DNA from: JACQNR01 sp964533045
GTDB lineage: Bacteria > Acidobacteriota > Terriglobia > UBA7540
Length of the DNA stretch: 38,382 bases
Direction: 5' to 3'
NCBI GenBank assembly: GCA_964533045.1
Contig: CAZHKT010000018.1
Location: forward strand, 1 to 38,382
The translations under genes and the position numbers were made by a program. Position 1 is the first letter of the stretch; the number at the start of each line of letters is the position of its first letter. Positions 22,989 to 31,000 of this stretch are shown here, piece by piece. The notes below the pieces were generated by a model. That model did no database searches and was not told the origin of the DNA. It saw only the letters and a program-made list of their open reading frames with translations.

Positions 22989-24491
22989 ATGCTCAGACGG
23001 ACGTTTTTCTTCGTGGCATTCCATTTCATGATCGGGATCGCTTTCCCGCTGCACGCCGACCCCGACCCGCCTCCGATCCAAATCCACTGGGACAAGGTGA
23101 TTCGCGAGTCGAAGACGACCGCAACATTTCAGATTGTGATGAATCCGCTGCTGCGGCCGGGCTCACGGCTGCACGACCCCGTCTTCCGGGCCATTCAGGA
23201 GCTGGGCTGCGACCGCGCTCGGTTCGCCACCTGGTATCCCTATCCACACCTGGCGGTCGCGCAACTGGAAGCGCCGCGCGATGGCAAGACCTCCTGGAAT
23301 TTCTCCGAAATGGACCCCATCGTCTCCAGGTTCCTGGAGGTCACGAAGGGACACGGCCCCGTTCTCAGCCTCAACACCACGCCGCAGTGGATGTTTGAGA
23401 CGCCGCGTCACGTCCCGTACCCGCACGACCCCAGCCAGCCGGCCTACACCTACCTTCAGGGCACGACGCTGCGCGATCCTTCCCTGAAGGAAGCATCGGA
23501 TTACTACCGCGACCTGGCGAGATGGTTTGCGCAGGGAGGTTTCACCGACCAGTTCGGGCGACGTTACCAATCCCCCCACCGCTATCGGATCGACTACTGG
23601 GAGGTGCTGAACGAGCCCGACAATGAGCACCAGTTCACGCCCGAGAGCTACACGGCATTCTACGACGCCGTGGTCAGCGAGCTGCGCCCGGTGCTCCCGG
23701 GCACGAAATATGTCGGCATGAGCCTGGCCAACCCGATGCTTCGACCGGACTTCTTCGAATACTTCCTCAACCCCAGAAACCACCAGCCGGGCATTCCACT
23801 CGACGCCATTTCCTACCATTTCTATGCCATCCCCGGCGAGGATGAAAGCCTCAACGAGTGGCAGTTCAGCTTGTTCCGGGAAGCGGAACGGTTCCTGACG
23901 GCGGTTCGCTACATCCAGAGCATCCGCCAGCGCCATTCGCCCGCAACCGAAACCCATATCAACGAGATCGGGTCGGTTCTGCCGGAAGACATGCAGCAAA
24001 TGAGCAACGTCAGCCATCGCGGGCCGGCCGTGCCGGAGGAGTACTGGCCGCTCAGCTCGGCGCTGTTCGCCTATCTGTTCAGCGAGCTTTCCAAGCTGGG
24101 TGTGGAGGTCGCCGGCATGTCGCACCTGCTCGGCTATCCGGGGTTCTTCCCCAATTGCTCGATGCTCGACTGGAACACGGGCGAGCCGAACGTCCGCTAC
24201 TGGACGCTTAAGCTGCTGCGCGACAACTTTGGGCCGGGCGACAAGATGGTGGAAACCGTGGTGAGCGTCCCCAACCTCTACGGGCAAGCCTGGGTGGGGA
24301 AGGACGGCAAGCGGCGGCTTCTCTTGGTCAGCAGGCGCGCGCGCGGCGCGGACGTTACGCTGCCGGCAGCGGGATTGACGGTGCAAACCGCCGGGCGGGC
24401 CAGCGGCTCGCGGCCCCCTGCGGCGACCGTCCTTGAGGGCAATCAACTAAGGCTCGAAGGTTTCGACGTCTCCGTGGTAACGTTTCCCTGA
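22989..24491 (+). CDS. Secreted glycoside hydrolase, GH39-like
   Basis: A 500-residue secreted enzyme. The signal peptide is MLRRTFFFVAFHFMIGIAFPLHA. The catalytic (beta/alpha)8 barrel shows clan GH-A features: YWEVLNEPDNE with the probable acid/base Glu209, and ETHINEIGS with the probable nucleophile Glu326. SYHFYAIPG and the C-terminal beta-sandwich (NLYGQAWVGKDGKRRLLLV) fit GH39-type xylosidases, iduronidases or related families. It would remove sugars from plant or microbial polysaccharides by a retaining mechanism; the sugar is unknown. ATG at 22989 follows GGAGG by 6 bases and begins the signal peptide; the longer frame to 22872 passes through a repeat. Confidence 0.85.
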   Translation: MLRRTFFFVAFHFMIGIAFPLHADPDPPPIQIHWDKVIRESKTTATFQIVMNPLLRPGSRLHDPVFRAIQELGCDRARFATWYPYPHLAVAQLEAPRDGKTSWNFSEMDPIVSRFLEVTKGHGPVLSLNTTPQWMFETPRHVPYPHDPSQPAYTYLQGTTLRDPSLKEASDYYRDLARWFAQGGFTDQFGRRYQSPHRYRIDYWEVLNEPDNEHQFTPESYTAFYDAVVSELRPVLPGTKYVGMSLANPMLRPDFFEYFLNPRNHQPGIPLDAISYHFYAIPGEDESLNEWQFSLFREAERFLTAVRYIQSIRQRHSPATETHINEIGSVLPEDMQQMSNVSHRGPAVPEEYWPLSSALFAYLFSELSKLGVEVAGMSHLLGYPGFFPNCSMLDWNTGEPNVRYWTLKLLRDNFGPGDKMVETVVSVPNLYGQAWVGKDGKRRLLLVSRRARGADVTLPAAGLTVQTAGRASGSRPPAATVLEGNQLRLEGFDVSVVTFP

Positions 24492-24492
24492 G

Positions 24493-24582
24493 CTGTAACG
24501 GCGGCCTCGGAGGGCTGAACCCTGCCGGGGAGGGACACGGCCGCCAGAAGGCGGCCTGCCGGGCCCCAGCCCGGCGCTACAG
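24493..24582. repeat. CTGTA...CGCTACAG repeat before the PASTA gene
   Basis: The ends CTGTAACGGC and GGCGCTACAG are inverted repeats. Inside, GGCGGCC, GGCCGCC and GGCCCCAGCCCGG form hairpins. It fills the space between the glycosidase and the PASTA protein. Confidence 0.7.
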
Positions 24583-24589
24583 ACAGCTT

Positions 24590-25318
24590 ATGGCACTAGC
24601 TCAAAGACTCCGCAGGCCGCTCCGCTTGCTGATGATGCTGGCCCTTCTCGCCACTGTGGCGCTGGCCAGCGCCATCACCACGATTCGGCTCAGCCTGCGC
24701 GGCCGGCAGGAGACCATGCCGCAACTGGTGGGCGCCCCGCTCGAAGCCGCTGAAAAAGTGGTGGCCGAGATGGGTCTGGCCGTCAGAGTCGAAGACAAGG
24801 TCTATAGTCCCAAATACGCTTCCGGCCAGATTGTCTCGCAGCAGCCCGCGCCGGGAACGCGCATCAAGGCGGGACAGAACGTGCACGTGCTGGTCAGCCT
24901 CGGCCCCCCCCGCGTCACCATTCCCGACCTGACCGGTTCCAGCCTGCGCGCCGCCCAGATCAACGCTTTGCAGCGCGGCCTGAGCGTGCGCAACGTGGCC
25001 GTGGTGCCCTGGCCAGGCAAGGAAGCGGACCAGGTCGTGGCGCAAGATCCGGCACCCGCCTCGACCGACATCTACAGCCCGGCGATTAACCTGCTCGTTT
25101 CGTCGGGCGAATCCCCCCCGGCGTTCCTCTGCCCCAATTTCGTCGGACGCCCCATCGCCGCCGTTCGCAAGGAACTCGAACAGGCGAAGCTCAAAATCGG
25201 CAACGTCATGCCCATCCCCACCCCCACCGCCCCCAAAGGCACCGTGCTCTTCCAGTCTCCGCCCCCTGGCAGCAAGATCGGCCCGGACGTGGCCTTTACC
25301 TTCCAAGTCGCGGAATGA
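24590..25318 (+). CDS. Membrane-anchored PASTA-domain protein
   Basis: A 242-residue protein. Residues 10-32 form one membrane helix (LRLLMMLALLATVALASAIT). Three PASTA repeats follow: MPQLVGAPLEAAEKVVAEMGL, IPDLTGSSLRAAQINALQRGL and CPNFVGRPIAAVRKELEQAKL. Each ends with a GxxV..Q.P..G segment such as GQIVSQQPAPGTRIKAG. PASTA domains bind peptidoglycan or beta-lactams in Ser/Thr kinases and penicillin-binding proteins. Here no kinase or transpeptidase domain is attached, so it may be an extracytoplasmic cell-wall sensor or adaptor. No division genes are next to it. Confidence 0.92.
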   Translation: MALAQRLRRPLRLLMMLALLATVALASAITTIRLSLRGRQETMPQLVGAPLEAAEKVVAEMGLAVRVEDKVYSPKYASGQIVSQQPAPGTRIKAGQNVHVLVSLGPPRVTIPDLTGSSLRAAQINALQRGLSVRNVAVVPWPGKEADQVVAQDPAPASTDIYSPAINLLVSSGESPPAFLCPNFVGRPIAAVRKELEQAKLKIGNVMPIPTPTAPKGTVLFQSPPPGSKIGPDVAFTFQVAE

Positions 25319-25350
25319 AGGTTGTGGAGCGCAAGGTCCGCTTTCCGGCC

Positions 25351-25380
25351 TTGCGGTTCTTCAATCAAGAAGAACCACAA
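25351..25380. terminator. Hairpin between convergent PASTA and polB genes
   Basis: GGTTCTTC (25355-25362) and GAAGAACC (25369-25376) form a perfect 8-bp stem with a 6-base loop, extended by TTGC/ACAA outside with one mismatch. It overlaps the polymerase stop codon and stands between two convergent genes. Only short T-runs follow, so a role as a bidirectional terminator is likely but not certain. Confidence 0.5.
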
Positions 25381-27694
25381 CGCGGAAGTGCGAGCGTTGC
25401 GCTACCAGTCCTGGCTGGCGGGCGAACTGCTCCAGCGGCTTAAAGGCTTCGCGCAGGGCGCGCTGGTATTCAGCCACGTCGTAGCCGTGCCAGCCTTCCC
25501 ACAGGGTGAAAGCGCGGTAGCGGTCGTCCACGCAATTGGAATCAGCTTTGGTGATGATGTATTCGATCATCTCGCCGGGGCGCAACGGGACGCCCGAGCG
25601 GTCGAGTTGCCGCGCCGCGATGGCCGTGGCGCTTGATTGCTTGTAAGCCTCGGGCGGGCGCGTCATGCGCCGGCGCACCACCAGTTCTTCAATCGGCGCC
25701 GTGCCGTTTTCGACGCGCTCGAGATAACGCTGCAAGACCTCGCGCGCGTCCTCCATCTTCCGGCAATAACTCTCGTAATCGTGCGCCTCGGCCACCACCG
25801 CCAGCGCTTCGCGTTGCATGCGCGCCACGATCGGCGCGGTATCGTGCCGGCGGCATTCGAGCCCGCGGATTTTGATGTCGCTTCCGTCCTCCGGCACGCC
25901 GAAGAAGCGATTCGGTACCGGCACCTCGGGCGATTGCTTCGAGGGCAGAAACACCACGTAGCGATAGACCGATTCGAGCGCCATGGGCAGGCCCGTCTGG
26001 CGCTCGATCTCCTGTGCCATGCGCGCGTAGTCCTCGTGCGTCGCGCCCGCGCGCTGGAGGTACAGCGAATCCACCAGCGCGTGCAGCACGCGGTAACCGG
26101 CGCGCTCGGCGGCTTCCATCGCCACCAGCAGCTTTTCGCGCGCCAGGGCGTTGATGGCTTCGTGCGCCTCGATCTTGCCGAAACGCGCGTTCTTGTAACC
26201 GGTGTAGCCGAAACAGCAGACCAGCAGCCACTTGAGCGCCGAGCGGCGCTGCTTGTAGCTGGGGGGGAGCGCCGCCGTCCCGGCGGCAGGCGGGCAGGAT
26301 ACTCGCGCTCCCCCCGCCGGCAAGATGCCGGCGCTCCCAGGCCAGCCCGAAATCCGTCTCTTGAACTCCTCGCGCTTGGCGATCAGCTTTTCCACCACGC
26401 GGCTGGTGATGCCGCGACGGCGCTGGCAGACGCGGTAGCCGAGTTCGGGCACGCGCGGCGCGTCGGGGCAGCAGCGGCAATTCACCGTTTCGGGCGAAAC
26501 GTTGAAGCGCGCCATGATGCTGGGGAATTCGCTGATGAAATCGAGTTCGGCGACGTTCTCATGAAATCCCAGACGCGGCGGAAAGACCATGCCGCCGCGG
26601 TCGGCGGCGAGCAATTCGTCCGGGTGCTTGGGGTTTTCCGGTTCGGCCTTCTGGCCGGGGATGAGCACGCCGTCGCGCCAGGCGAGTTCCATCTGCATGT
26701 GCGAGATGCCGGTGCCCGTGGTGGTGCGTGCCGCGTACTGCACGGGCAGCTTGGTGACACGCGCCAGTTCCCACAACCCGTCCAGGTCGCACTGGTCGGC
26801 GATGAAGGAATTCGCGGTATCGACGTGCAGGCGTCCGAAGAGCGTGGTCGCGCCGGCCTTGAAGAGAATGCGTCCGTAGCTGGTGTAACTGCGCGCGCGG
26901 CTGCGCCCGGCCACGGGATGCGCGGGATCGCGATTGAGAGATAGATTGACGCGCTCGCGCCGCGCCTGTTGCAGGATGCCGGGGAAAAGCGTCGAGTCGC
27001 CCCACTCGCTCAGGATGAGATCGGGATCGTGGGCGCGCAGCAGGCGCTCGAAGCCCACGGCAACGGGCTCGTCCTGGTCGTCGAGTTCAAGCCATTGCCC
27101 GTCCACTTCGACTTCCAATTTGCCGCGGCGGCCGTGCCGCGGATCAACCTCGCCCAGACCCTCCATGCGAATCCGCAAAATCTTGAAGGGTGGGAGTTCG
27201 TAGTCGATCGCCCATTCGTCGTCGCGGCATTCGATGGCGAGGATTTCGGGACTCGCGAATCCCGCATGCGACGTTGCACATCCGCCCACTTCCACTTCGA
27301 CTTTCGCCAGCGGAAAGACATTTTTCTCCCAGCAATAGAGCGGCGCGAGCATCAGGTCGGAGTTGTAGAGTTTGAGGTCGGCATCGAAGCGGCTGGTGAA
27401 ACGCACGAGCGCCGAAAACTGCGTGGGATGTTGAGCGGTGATTTCAAGAACCAGCAACTCGCGCGCTTCCCAGATATCAGTGCGGCGGGTGAACCTGCAC
27501 GCGACCGGCGCGCGCGCGGCGAGCGTTTGAGCGAGACGCTTCAGGCGCGGCTCCGGCCCCCTGGCGTAGAACGACGGCCGGAACGAACGGTCAGTCAGTT
27601 TCAGGCGGCTGCCGCTTCCGCTCGCCGGAATCAGCCACAGCGTCATCCCCTCCGGCGAGGGGTAGAGGTCGAGAATCCATCCACTGAGTCTCAA
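25361..27694 (-). CDS. Divergent family B DNA polymerase
   Basis: A 777-residue PolB-family polymerase. The N-terminus GWILDLYPSPEGMTLWLI starts the uracil-pocket-like and exonuclease region, where the exonuclease motifs are weak (DPDLILSEWGDSTLFPGI at Exo II). Palm motif A is LDFISEFPS with Asp385. Motif B is ALKWLLVCCFGYTG with Lys488, where the usual NSxYG is VCCFG. Motif C is ALVDSLYL with Asp542; the first Asp of YGDTDS is Leu540. The catalytic Asp385/Asp542 pair is present. Residues about 452-478 (SAGILPAGG..SCPPAAG) are encoded by an inserted palindromic repeat between motifs A and B. TTG at 27694 gives the family N-terminus and overlaps the upstream small gene by 104 bp. It is the third gene of an operon with a RecA-like protein. 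A repair or translesion role is inferred. Confidence 0.88.
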   Translation of the reverse strand: MRLSGWILDLYPSPEGMTLWLIPASGSGSRLKLTDRSFRPSFYARGPEPRLKRLAQTLAARAPVACRFTRRTDIWEARELLVLEITAQHPTQFSALVRFTSRFDADLKLYNSDLMLAPLYCWEKNVFPLAKVEVEVGGCATSHAGFASPEILAIECRDDEWAIDYELPPFKILRIRMEGLGEVDPRHGRRGKLEVEVDGQWLELDDQDEPVAVGFERLLRAHDPDLILSEWGDSTLFPGILQQARRERVNLSLNRDPAHPVAGRSRARSYTSYGRILFKAGATTLFGRLHVDTANSFIADQCDLDGLWELARVTKLPVQYAARTTTGTGISHMQMELAWRDGVLIPGQKAEPENPKHPDELLAADRGGMVFPPRLGFHENVAELDFISEFPSIMARFNVSPETVNCRCCPDAPRVPELGYRVCQRRRGITSRVVEKLIAKREEFKRRISGWPGSAGILPAGGARVSCPPAAGTAALPPSYKQRRSALKWLLVCCFGYTGYKNARFGKIEAHEAINALAREKLLVAMEAAERAGYRVLHALVDSLYLQRAGATHEDYARMAQEIERQTGLPMALESVYRYVVFLPSKQSPEVPVPNRFFGVPEDGSDIKIRGLECRRHDTAPIVARMQREALAVVAEAHDYESYCRKMEDAREVLQRYLERVENGTAPIEELVVRRRMTRPPEAYKQSSATAIAARQLDRSGVPLRPGEMIEYIITKADSNCVDDRYRAFTLWEGWHGYDVAEYQRALREAFKPLEQFARQPGLVAQRSHFRVVVLLD
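26261..26340. repeat. In-frame palindromic repeat inside the polB gene
   Basis: The 80-bp unit begins and ends with the inverted pair GGGAGCGCC/GGCGCTCCC (in the orientation of the polymerase) and contains hairpins built on GCCGGCATCTTGCCGGC and GCCGCCGGGACGGCGGC. The same CCGGCATCTTGCCGG core occurs between genes at 21201-21292. Here it is translated into about 27 residues of the polymerase without breaking the frame. Confidence 0.85.
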
Positions 27695-27944
27695 GGTTAA
27701 TCCCCAAAAGCGCTTCGATGCGCCGCAGCCGGATTTCGTGGTCGAGGCCGATGGCGACGTTGATGGCGTCCATGGCGTGCGCGGGAAATTCGTAGGTGCA
27801 CGCCTGGATGTAAAGCCGCACGCGGTTGAACATCAGCTCGAAGTGGGCGCGCTCCTCGCGCCGCAACGCGCGGCCAAAGACGCGCTCCCAGTTCTGCAGC
27901 TCCTGCTCGATCAGATCGCGAAATGTGGAAACGGTCCGGCCCAT
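27591..27944 (-). CDS. Small helical protein of the RecA-like/polB operon
   Basis: I do not recognise this 117-residue protein. The core (DLIEQELQNWERVFGRALRR, AHFELMFNRVRLYIQACTY, MDAINVAIGLDHEIRLRRIEALLG) is predicted to be mostly alpha-helical and charged; the last 30 residues are polar and probably disordered. No signal or membrane segment is seen. ATG at 27944 is chosen because GAGGTG lies about 6 bases upstream; the longer frame would overlap the upstream gene. Its last 104 bp overlap the start of polB and its start follows the RecA-like stop by 43 bases, so the three genes are translated from one message. It may be an adaptor linking the other two, by analogy only. Confidence 0.72.
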   Translation of the reverse strand: MGRTVSTFRDLIEQELQNWERVFGRALRREERAHFELMFNRVRLYIQACTYEFPAHAMDAINVAIGLDHEIRLRRIEALLGINLETQWMDSRPLPLAGGDDAVADSGERKRQPPETD

Positions 27945-27987
27945 AGGACACCTCGGCCATCGCACGCATCGCAGGACCCCGTACGGT

Positions 27988-28686
27988 TCACGTGGCGGCG
28001 CCCAGGGGGGGTCTGAGACCTGCCTCGACAAGCCTTAATCGGTTGTCGGCGTCCAGTTTGAATTGCCAAACCTCGCGCGCCGCCGCGCAGAGCTTGGGAA
28101 AGAATTGCCGCCGCGCGGGCGGCGGCGCGAAATCCAGCATCGCGGAAAACACCGCGATGCTGGGAGCGCAGGCATCTTGCCGGCATGCAGGCGGGACGCC
28201 TGCGTTCCCAGGTCGCAGATTCCCCAGCGCCTGCTCAAAAGCCACGCGCGCATCCCAGTCGCGCACGTCTTCGTCGAAATAGAGGTCGGGAAACGCCGTG
28301 ACGATCACCACCTGGGCGGGAAAGTCAGCGAGGAACTTGGGCACGCGCGCGATCAGTTCGGTGAGCTGAAAACAGGTGAAGGCGCGGGCGATCTGGATGC
28401 CGCGATTGAACCGGGCGAAAGGCACGTGGCGTTCGCGCGCAAAGCGTTCGAGCAGGCGCGGGTCGGCGGAGTTCGCGCCGTCGAGAAAAAGTACGCGCTG
28501 GCCTTCCATGAGCAGTCGTGGCAGAAAGTAATGGCTGAGCCGCGCCACGTTGCCGGCACCGTGAAACACCGCGAGCCCGCGCGGCGGCAATCGCCACGGC
28601 TGATGCTGCAGCGCCGGTGTCCCCACCGGCGCATCGAACGGCGATGAGGACATCGCCGCTACAGGTAGCGCCCGCTCATCGGTCAT
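27988..28686 (-). CDS. RecA/KaiC-like protein with degenerate P-loop, polB operon
   Basis: A 232-residue protein that looks like a RecA-fold ATPase without a working P-loop. LAVFHGAGNVARLSHYFLPRLL stands where a Walker A would be, but lacks the GK[ST] core. RVLFLDGANSADPRLLERFARE and the Walker-B-like QVVIVTAFPDLYFDED follow. ImuA and RadA-like proteins have a related layout, but direct homology is not shown. Residues 9-26 (AMSSSPFDAPVGTPAL) and about 160-176 (GNAGVPPACRQDACAPS) are encoded by inserted palindromic repeats. ATG at 28686 has GGGGGT 6 bases upstream and lies about 32 bases after the predicted transcript start; the TTG at 28719 would lie at the transcript start. It is the first gene before the small protein and polB. 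Confidence 0.72.
   Translation of the reverse strand: MTDERALPVAAMSSSPFDAPVGTPALQHQPWRLPPRGLAVFHGAGNVARLSHYFLPRLLMEGQRVLFLDGANSADPRLLERFARERHVPFARFNRGIQIARAFTCFQLTELIARVPKFLADFPAQVVIVTAFPDLYFDEDVRDWDARVAFEQALGNLRPGNAGVPPACRQDACAPSIAVFSAMLDFAPPPARRQFFPKLCAAAREVWQFKLDADNRLRLVEAGLRPPLGAAT
28161..28210. repeat. In-frame palindromic repeat inside the RecA-like gene
   Basis: The ends TGGGAGCGCAGG and CCTGCGTTCCCA pair at 11 of 12 positions, and the middle CATCTTGCCGGCATG matches the repeat core of the polB insert. It codes for about residues 160-176. Confidence 0.8.
28611..28662. repeat. Palindromic repeat in the N-terminal codons of the RecA-like gene
   Basis: GCGCCGGTGTCCCCACCGGCGC (28611-28632) and GGCGATGAGGACATCGCCGC with CGCTAC (28640-28662) are the two hairpins of a bipartite repeat. 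They encode residues 9-26 of the RecA-like protein, so this N-terminus may be recently acquired. Confidence 0.7.
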
Positions 28687-28720
28687 CGCCGACCCCCAAG
28701 AATCCTTCTCGTTCCCCAAA

Positions 28721-28768
28721 GCGAAGCATAGGCGAACAAAAAGCGAAAGTCAAGCGAATCCTGTTCGC
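28721..28768 (-). promoter_or_regulatory. Promoter of the RecA-like/polB operon with 11-bp-spaced direct repeats
   Basis: On the minus strand, -35 TTGACT (28748-28753) and -10 TATGCT (28725-28730) stand exactly 17 bases apart. The element TTCGC occurs four times at an exact period of 11 bp, complementing GCGAA at 28721, 28732, 28743 and 28754. A fifth element in inverse orientation (28764-28768) makes a palindrome GCGAA-N5-TTCGC. The repeats cover the -35, the spacer and the -10, as a repressor operator would. One pair reads TTTC-N7-GTTC, close to the direct-repeat LexA box GTTC-N7-GTTC known from Alphaproteobacteria. Regulation by LexA is therefore plausible but not shown. Confidence 0.65.
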
Positions 28769-28843
28769 TTCCTCCCATCGCTCTTCCCCCCCGCCGTCTG
28801 CTCCACTAGAATGCAGGAACAACCGATCTTGAGCGAGGTGACT

Positions 28844-31000
28844 ATGAATCCTCACGCTTGGTTCGCGAGGCACCATCTTCTTCTGCCTTCTCTATTTTTC
28901 GGTTTTGTCTCCGCTCTTTCCGCTGCCACCCGCATCGATCTGAACGGCGAATGGCAATTCAAAACCGATCCCGCCCAGTCCGGCGCGCCGCAGAACTGGG
29001 CGAGCCAGATGCCGGCGGGAACGGAAACCGTGCGCGTGCCGCACACCTGGAATATCGGGAAGTACGAAGACTTCGAGGGGACGGCGTGGTACTTCAAGCG
29101 CTTCGAGATTCCCGAGGAACTGCGCGCCAAGCGCGTGGAGTTGCACTTCGGCGCCACCTTCTACAAGTCGCGCGTCTGGTTGAATGGACGGGAAGTCGGC
29201 GGGCACGAGGGCGGCCACACCGCTTACTGGTTCGACATCACGCCGCAGCTCGGACGGGTGAACCTGCTGGTCGTCCAAGTCAATAATCAGCCGACCAAGC
29301 AGTCCATTCCCGGCTGGGCGCTCAAACTGCACTCATCCCAGAACGTCTGGTACGACTGGTGGCATTACGGCGGTATCGCGCGCGACGTCTGGATCGAAGT
29401 GCGCGAGCCGGCGCTCATCCGGCGCCAGCAGATTCGCTCCAAGGTGGAAGGAAGTGCCGCAAGTCTGACCGATCGGGTCTTCCTCGAGTTCTACGGCAAA
29501 AAGCCGCAGGCGGTGAAGCTGGTGGTGAAGGCGTTCGCTCCCGACGGCTCGACCGCCGCCAGCGCGGAGCAGGCCCTCACGCTGGCCGCGGGCTCGCAAG
29601 AAGCCACCGTTTCCCTGCGCCTCGAGGGAGTGAAGCTATGGCACTTCGATCAGCCCAACCTCTACCGCCTACAGGCCGAGTTGCTCGACGCCAAGGGCAA
29701 TCTGCTCGACGCGCTCAGCGACAATTTCGGCGTGCGGACCATCGAACTACGCGACCGCAAGCTGTACCTGAACGGCGAGCCCGTCCGGCTCTCCGGCATG
29801 GCGCGCCACGAGGAATCGCCCTGGGAAGGACTGGCGGAAACCGTGGGCACCATGCGTTACGACTACGACGACATGAAGAATCTCCAGATGACGCTGACGC
29901 GCCCCGTGCACTATCCGCAGCATCCTTACATCCTTGATTACTGTGACCGCAACGGCATTCTGCTGATTCCGGAAATTCCCATGTGGCAGTTCAGCGAACA
30001 GCAGCTTTCGGACCCCAAGGTGATCGAGCTGGCCCGGCAGATGATGCGCGAGATGATCGAGCAGGCGTACAACCACCCGAGCATCTTTGCCTGGAGCGTG
30101 TGCAACGAGAGCGCCACCGATACGCCCGGTGGCCGCGCCTACTTCAAGACCATGTACGATTTCATCAAGCAGCTCGACCCGGACCGCTACGTGACCTACG
30201 CCGACGATCGCATCGCCTTTGTCGAGAATCCGCAGGAAAACTCCGCCAGCCTCGCCGATTTCATCATGTGGAACGAATATTTCGGCGCCTGGCACGGCCC
30301 GACGAGCCAGTTGCCCGCCGTCTTCGACCGCATCCGCCGCAACTATCCCGACAAGATGGTGGTGGTCTCGGAGTTCGGCACGCCCGGCGTCTTTGCGCGG
30401 AACGCGGTGGAAGCGGACAAGCTGCGCTCGCACATCTACACCGAACAGATGGACCTGATCGGAAAGCAGGAATGGATTGCGGGAGCGCTGATGTGGTGCT
30501 ACCAGGACTACCGCTCGCACCGCAACCTGTGGCCGGGCCAGACGGCGGGATACGTGGATCACGGCGTCGTGGATGAATACCGCCAGCGGCGGCCGTCGTA
30601 CAAGGTCTGGCAGGAACTGAATACTCCCGCCCACGTCGAGATCGCCTGGCGGTATGACGCCCAGCGCCGGCCAGTGGGCTTCCAAGCCAGCATCGCGCGC
30701 CGCCGTCCTGATGAAATCCCCTCCTATGAACTGCGCGGCTATCGCGCCGAGTGGGAGGTGCGAGACGAGGACGGCACGAAGATTTCCACCGGCGAGAAGG
30801 CACTGCCGGACATCGGGCCCCCCCAATCCCTCGAAGCAAGCTGGACAACGGCGACGACCAATTCTCTTCGGATTCGTCTCCGCCTCTACCGGCCCACGGG
30901 CTTTGTCGCCGCGGAAAAAATCGTGGAATGGTGGAACCCGCGCTCCGGCGGGCTCAACATCGAGGAGATGAAACGCCAGGGAATCGCCGTGCCAGAATGA
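28844..31000 (+). CDS. Secreted GH2-family glycoside hydrolase
   Basis: A 718-residue enzyme with signal peptide LLLPSLFFGFVSALSAA. Domains in order: jelly-roll sugar-binding domain (IDLNGEWQFKTDP, VPHTWN, AWYFKRFEIP), immunoglobulin-like domain (about 200-310), then the catalytic barrel (FGVRTIELRDRKLYLNGEPVRLSGMARHE). The likely acid/base is Glu422 in WSVCNES and the nucleophile Glu510 in VVVSEFG. GH2 includes beta-galactosidases, glucuronidases and mannosidases; which one is not readable. ATG at 28844 is preferred over 28811 because GAGGTG is close upstream and the signal peptide then begins properly. It is transcribed divergently from the RecA-like operon and followed by sugar-kinase genes. 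Confidence 0.92.
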   Translation: MNPHAWFARHHLLLPSLFFGFVSALSAATRIDLNGEWQFKTDPAQSGAPQNWASQMPAGTETVRVPHTWNIGKYEDFEGTAWYFKRFEIPEELRAKRVELHFGATFYKSRVWLNGREVGGHEGGHTAYWFDITPQLGRVNLLVVQVNNQPTKQSIPGWALKLHSSQNVWYDWWHYGGIARDVWIEVREPALIRRQQIRSKVEGSAASLTDRVFLEFYGKKPQAVKLVVKAFAPDGSTAASAEQALTLAAGSQEATVSLRLEGVKLWHFDQPNLYRLQAELLDAKGNLLDALSDNFGVRTIELRDRKLYLNGEPVRLSGMARHEESPWEGLAETVGTMRYDYDDMKNLQMTLTRPVHYPQHPYILDYCDRNGILLIPEIPMWQFSEQQLSDPKVIELARQMMREMIEQAYNHPSIFAWSVCNESATDTPGGRAYFKTMYDFIKQLDPDRYVTYADDRIAFVENPQENSASLADFIMWNEYFGAWHGPTSQLPAVFDRIRRNYPDKMVVVSEFGTPGVFARNAVEADKLRSHIYTEQMDLIGKQEWIAGALMWCYQDYRSHRNLWPGQTAGYVDHGVVDEYRQRRPSYKVWQELNTPAHVEIAWRYDAQRRPVGFQASIARRRPDEIPSYELRGYRAEWEVRDEDGTKISTGEKALPDIGPPQSLEASWTTATTNSLRIRLRLYRPTGFVAAEKIVEWWNPRSGGLNIEEMKRQGIAVPE

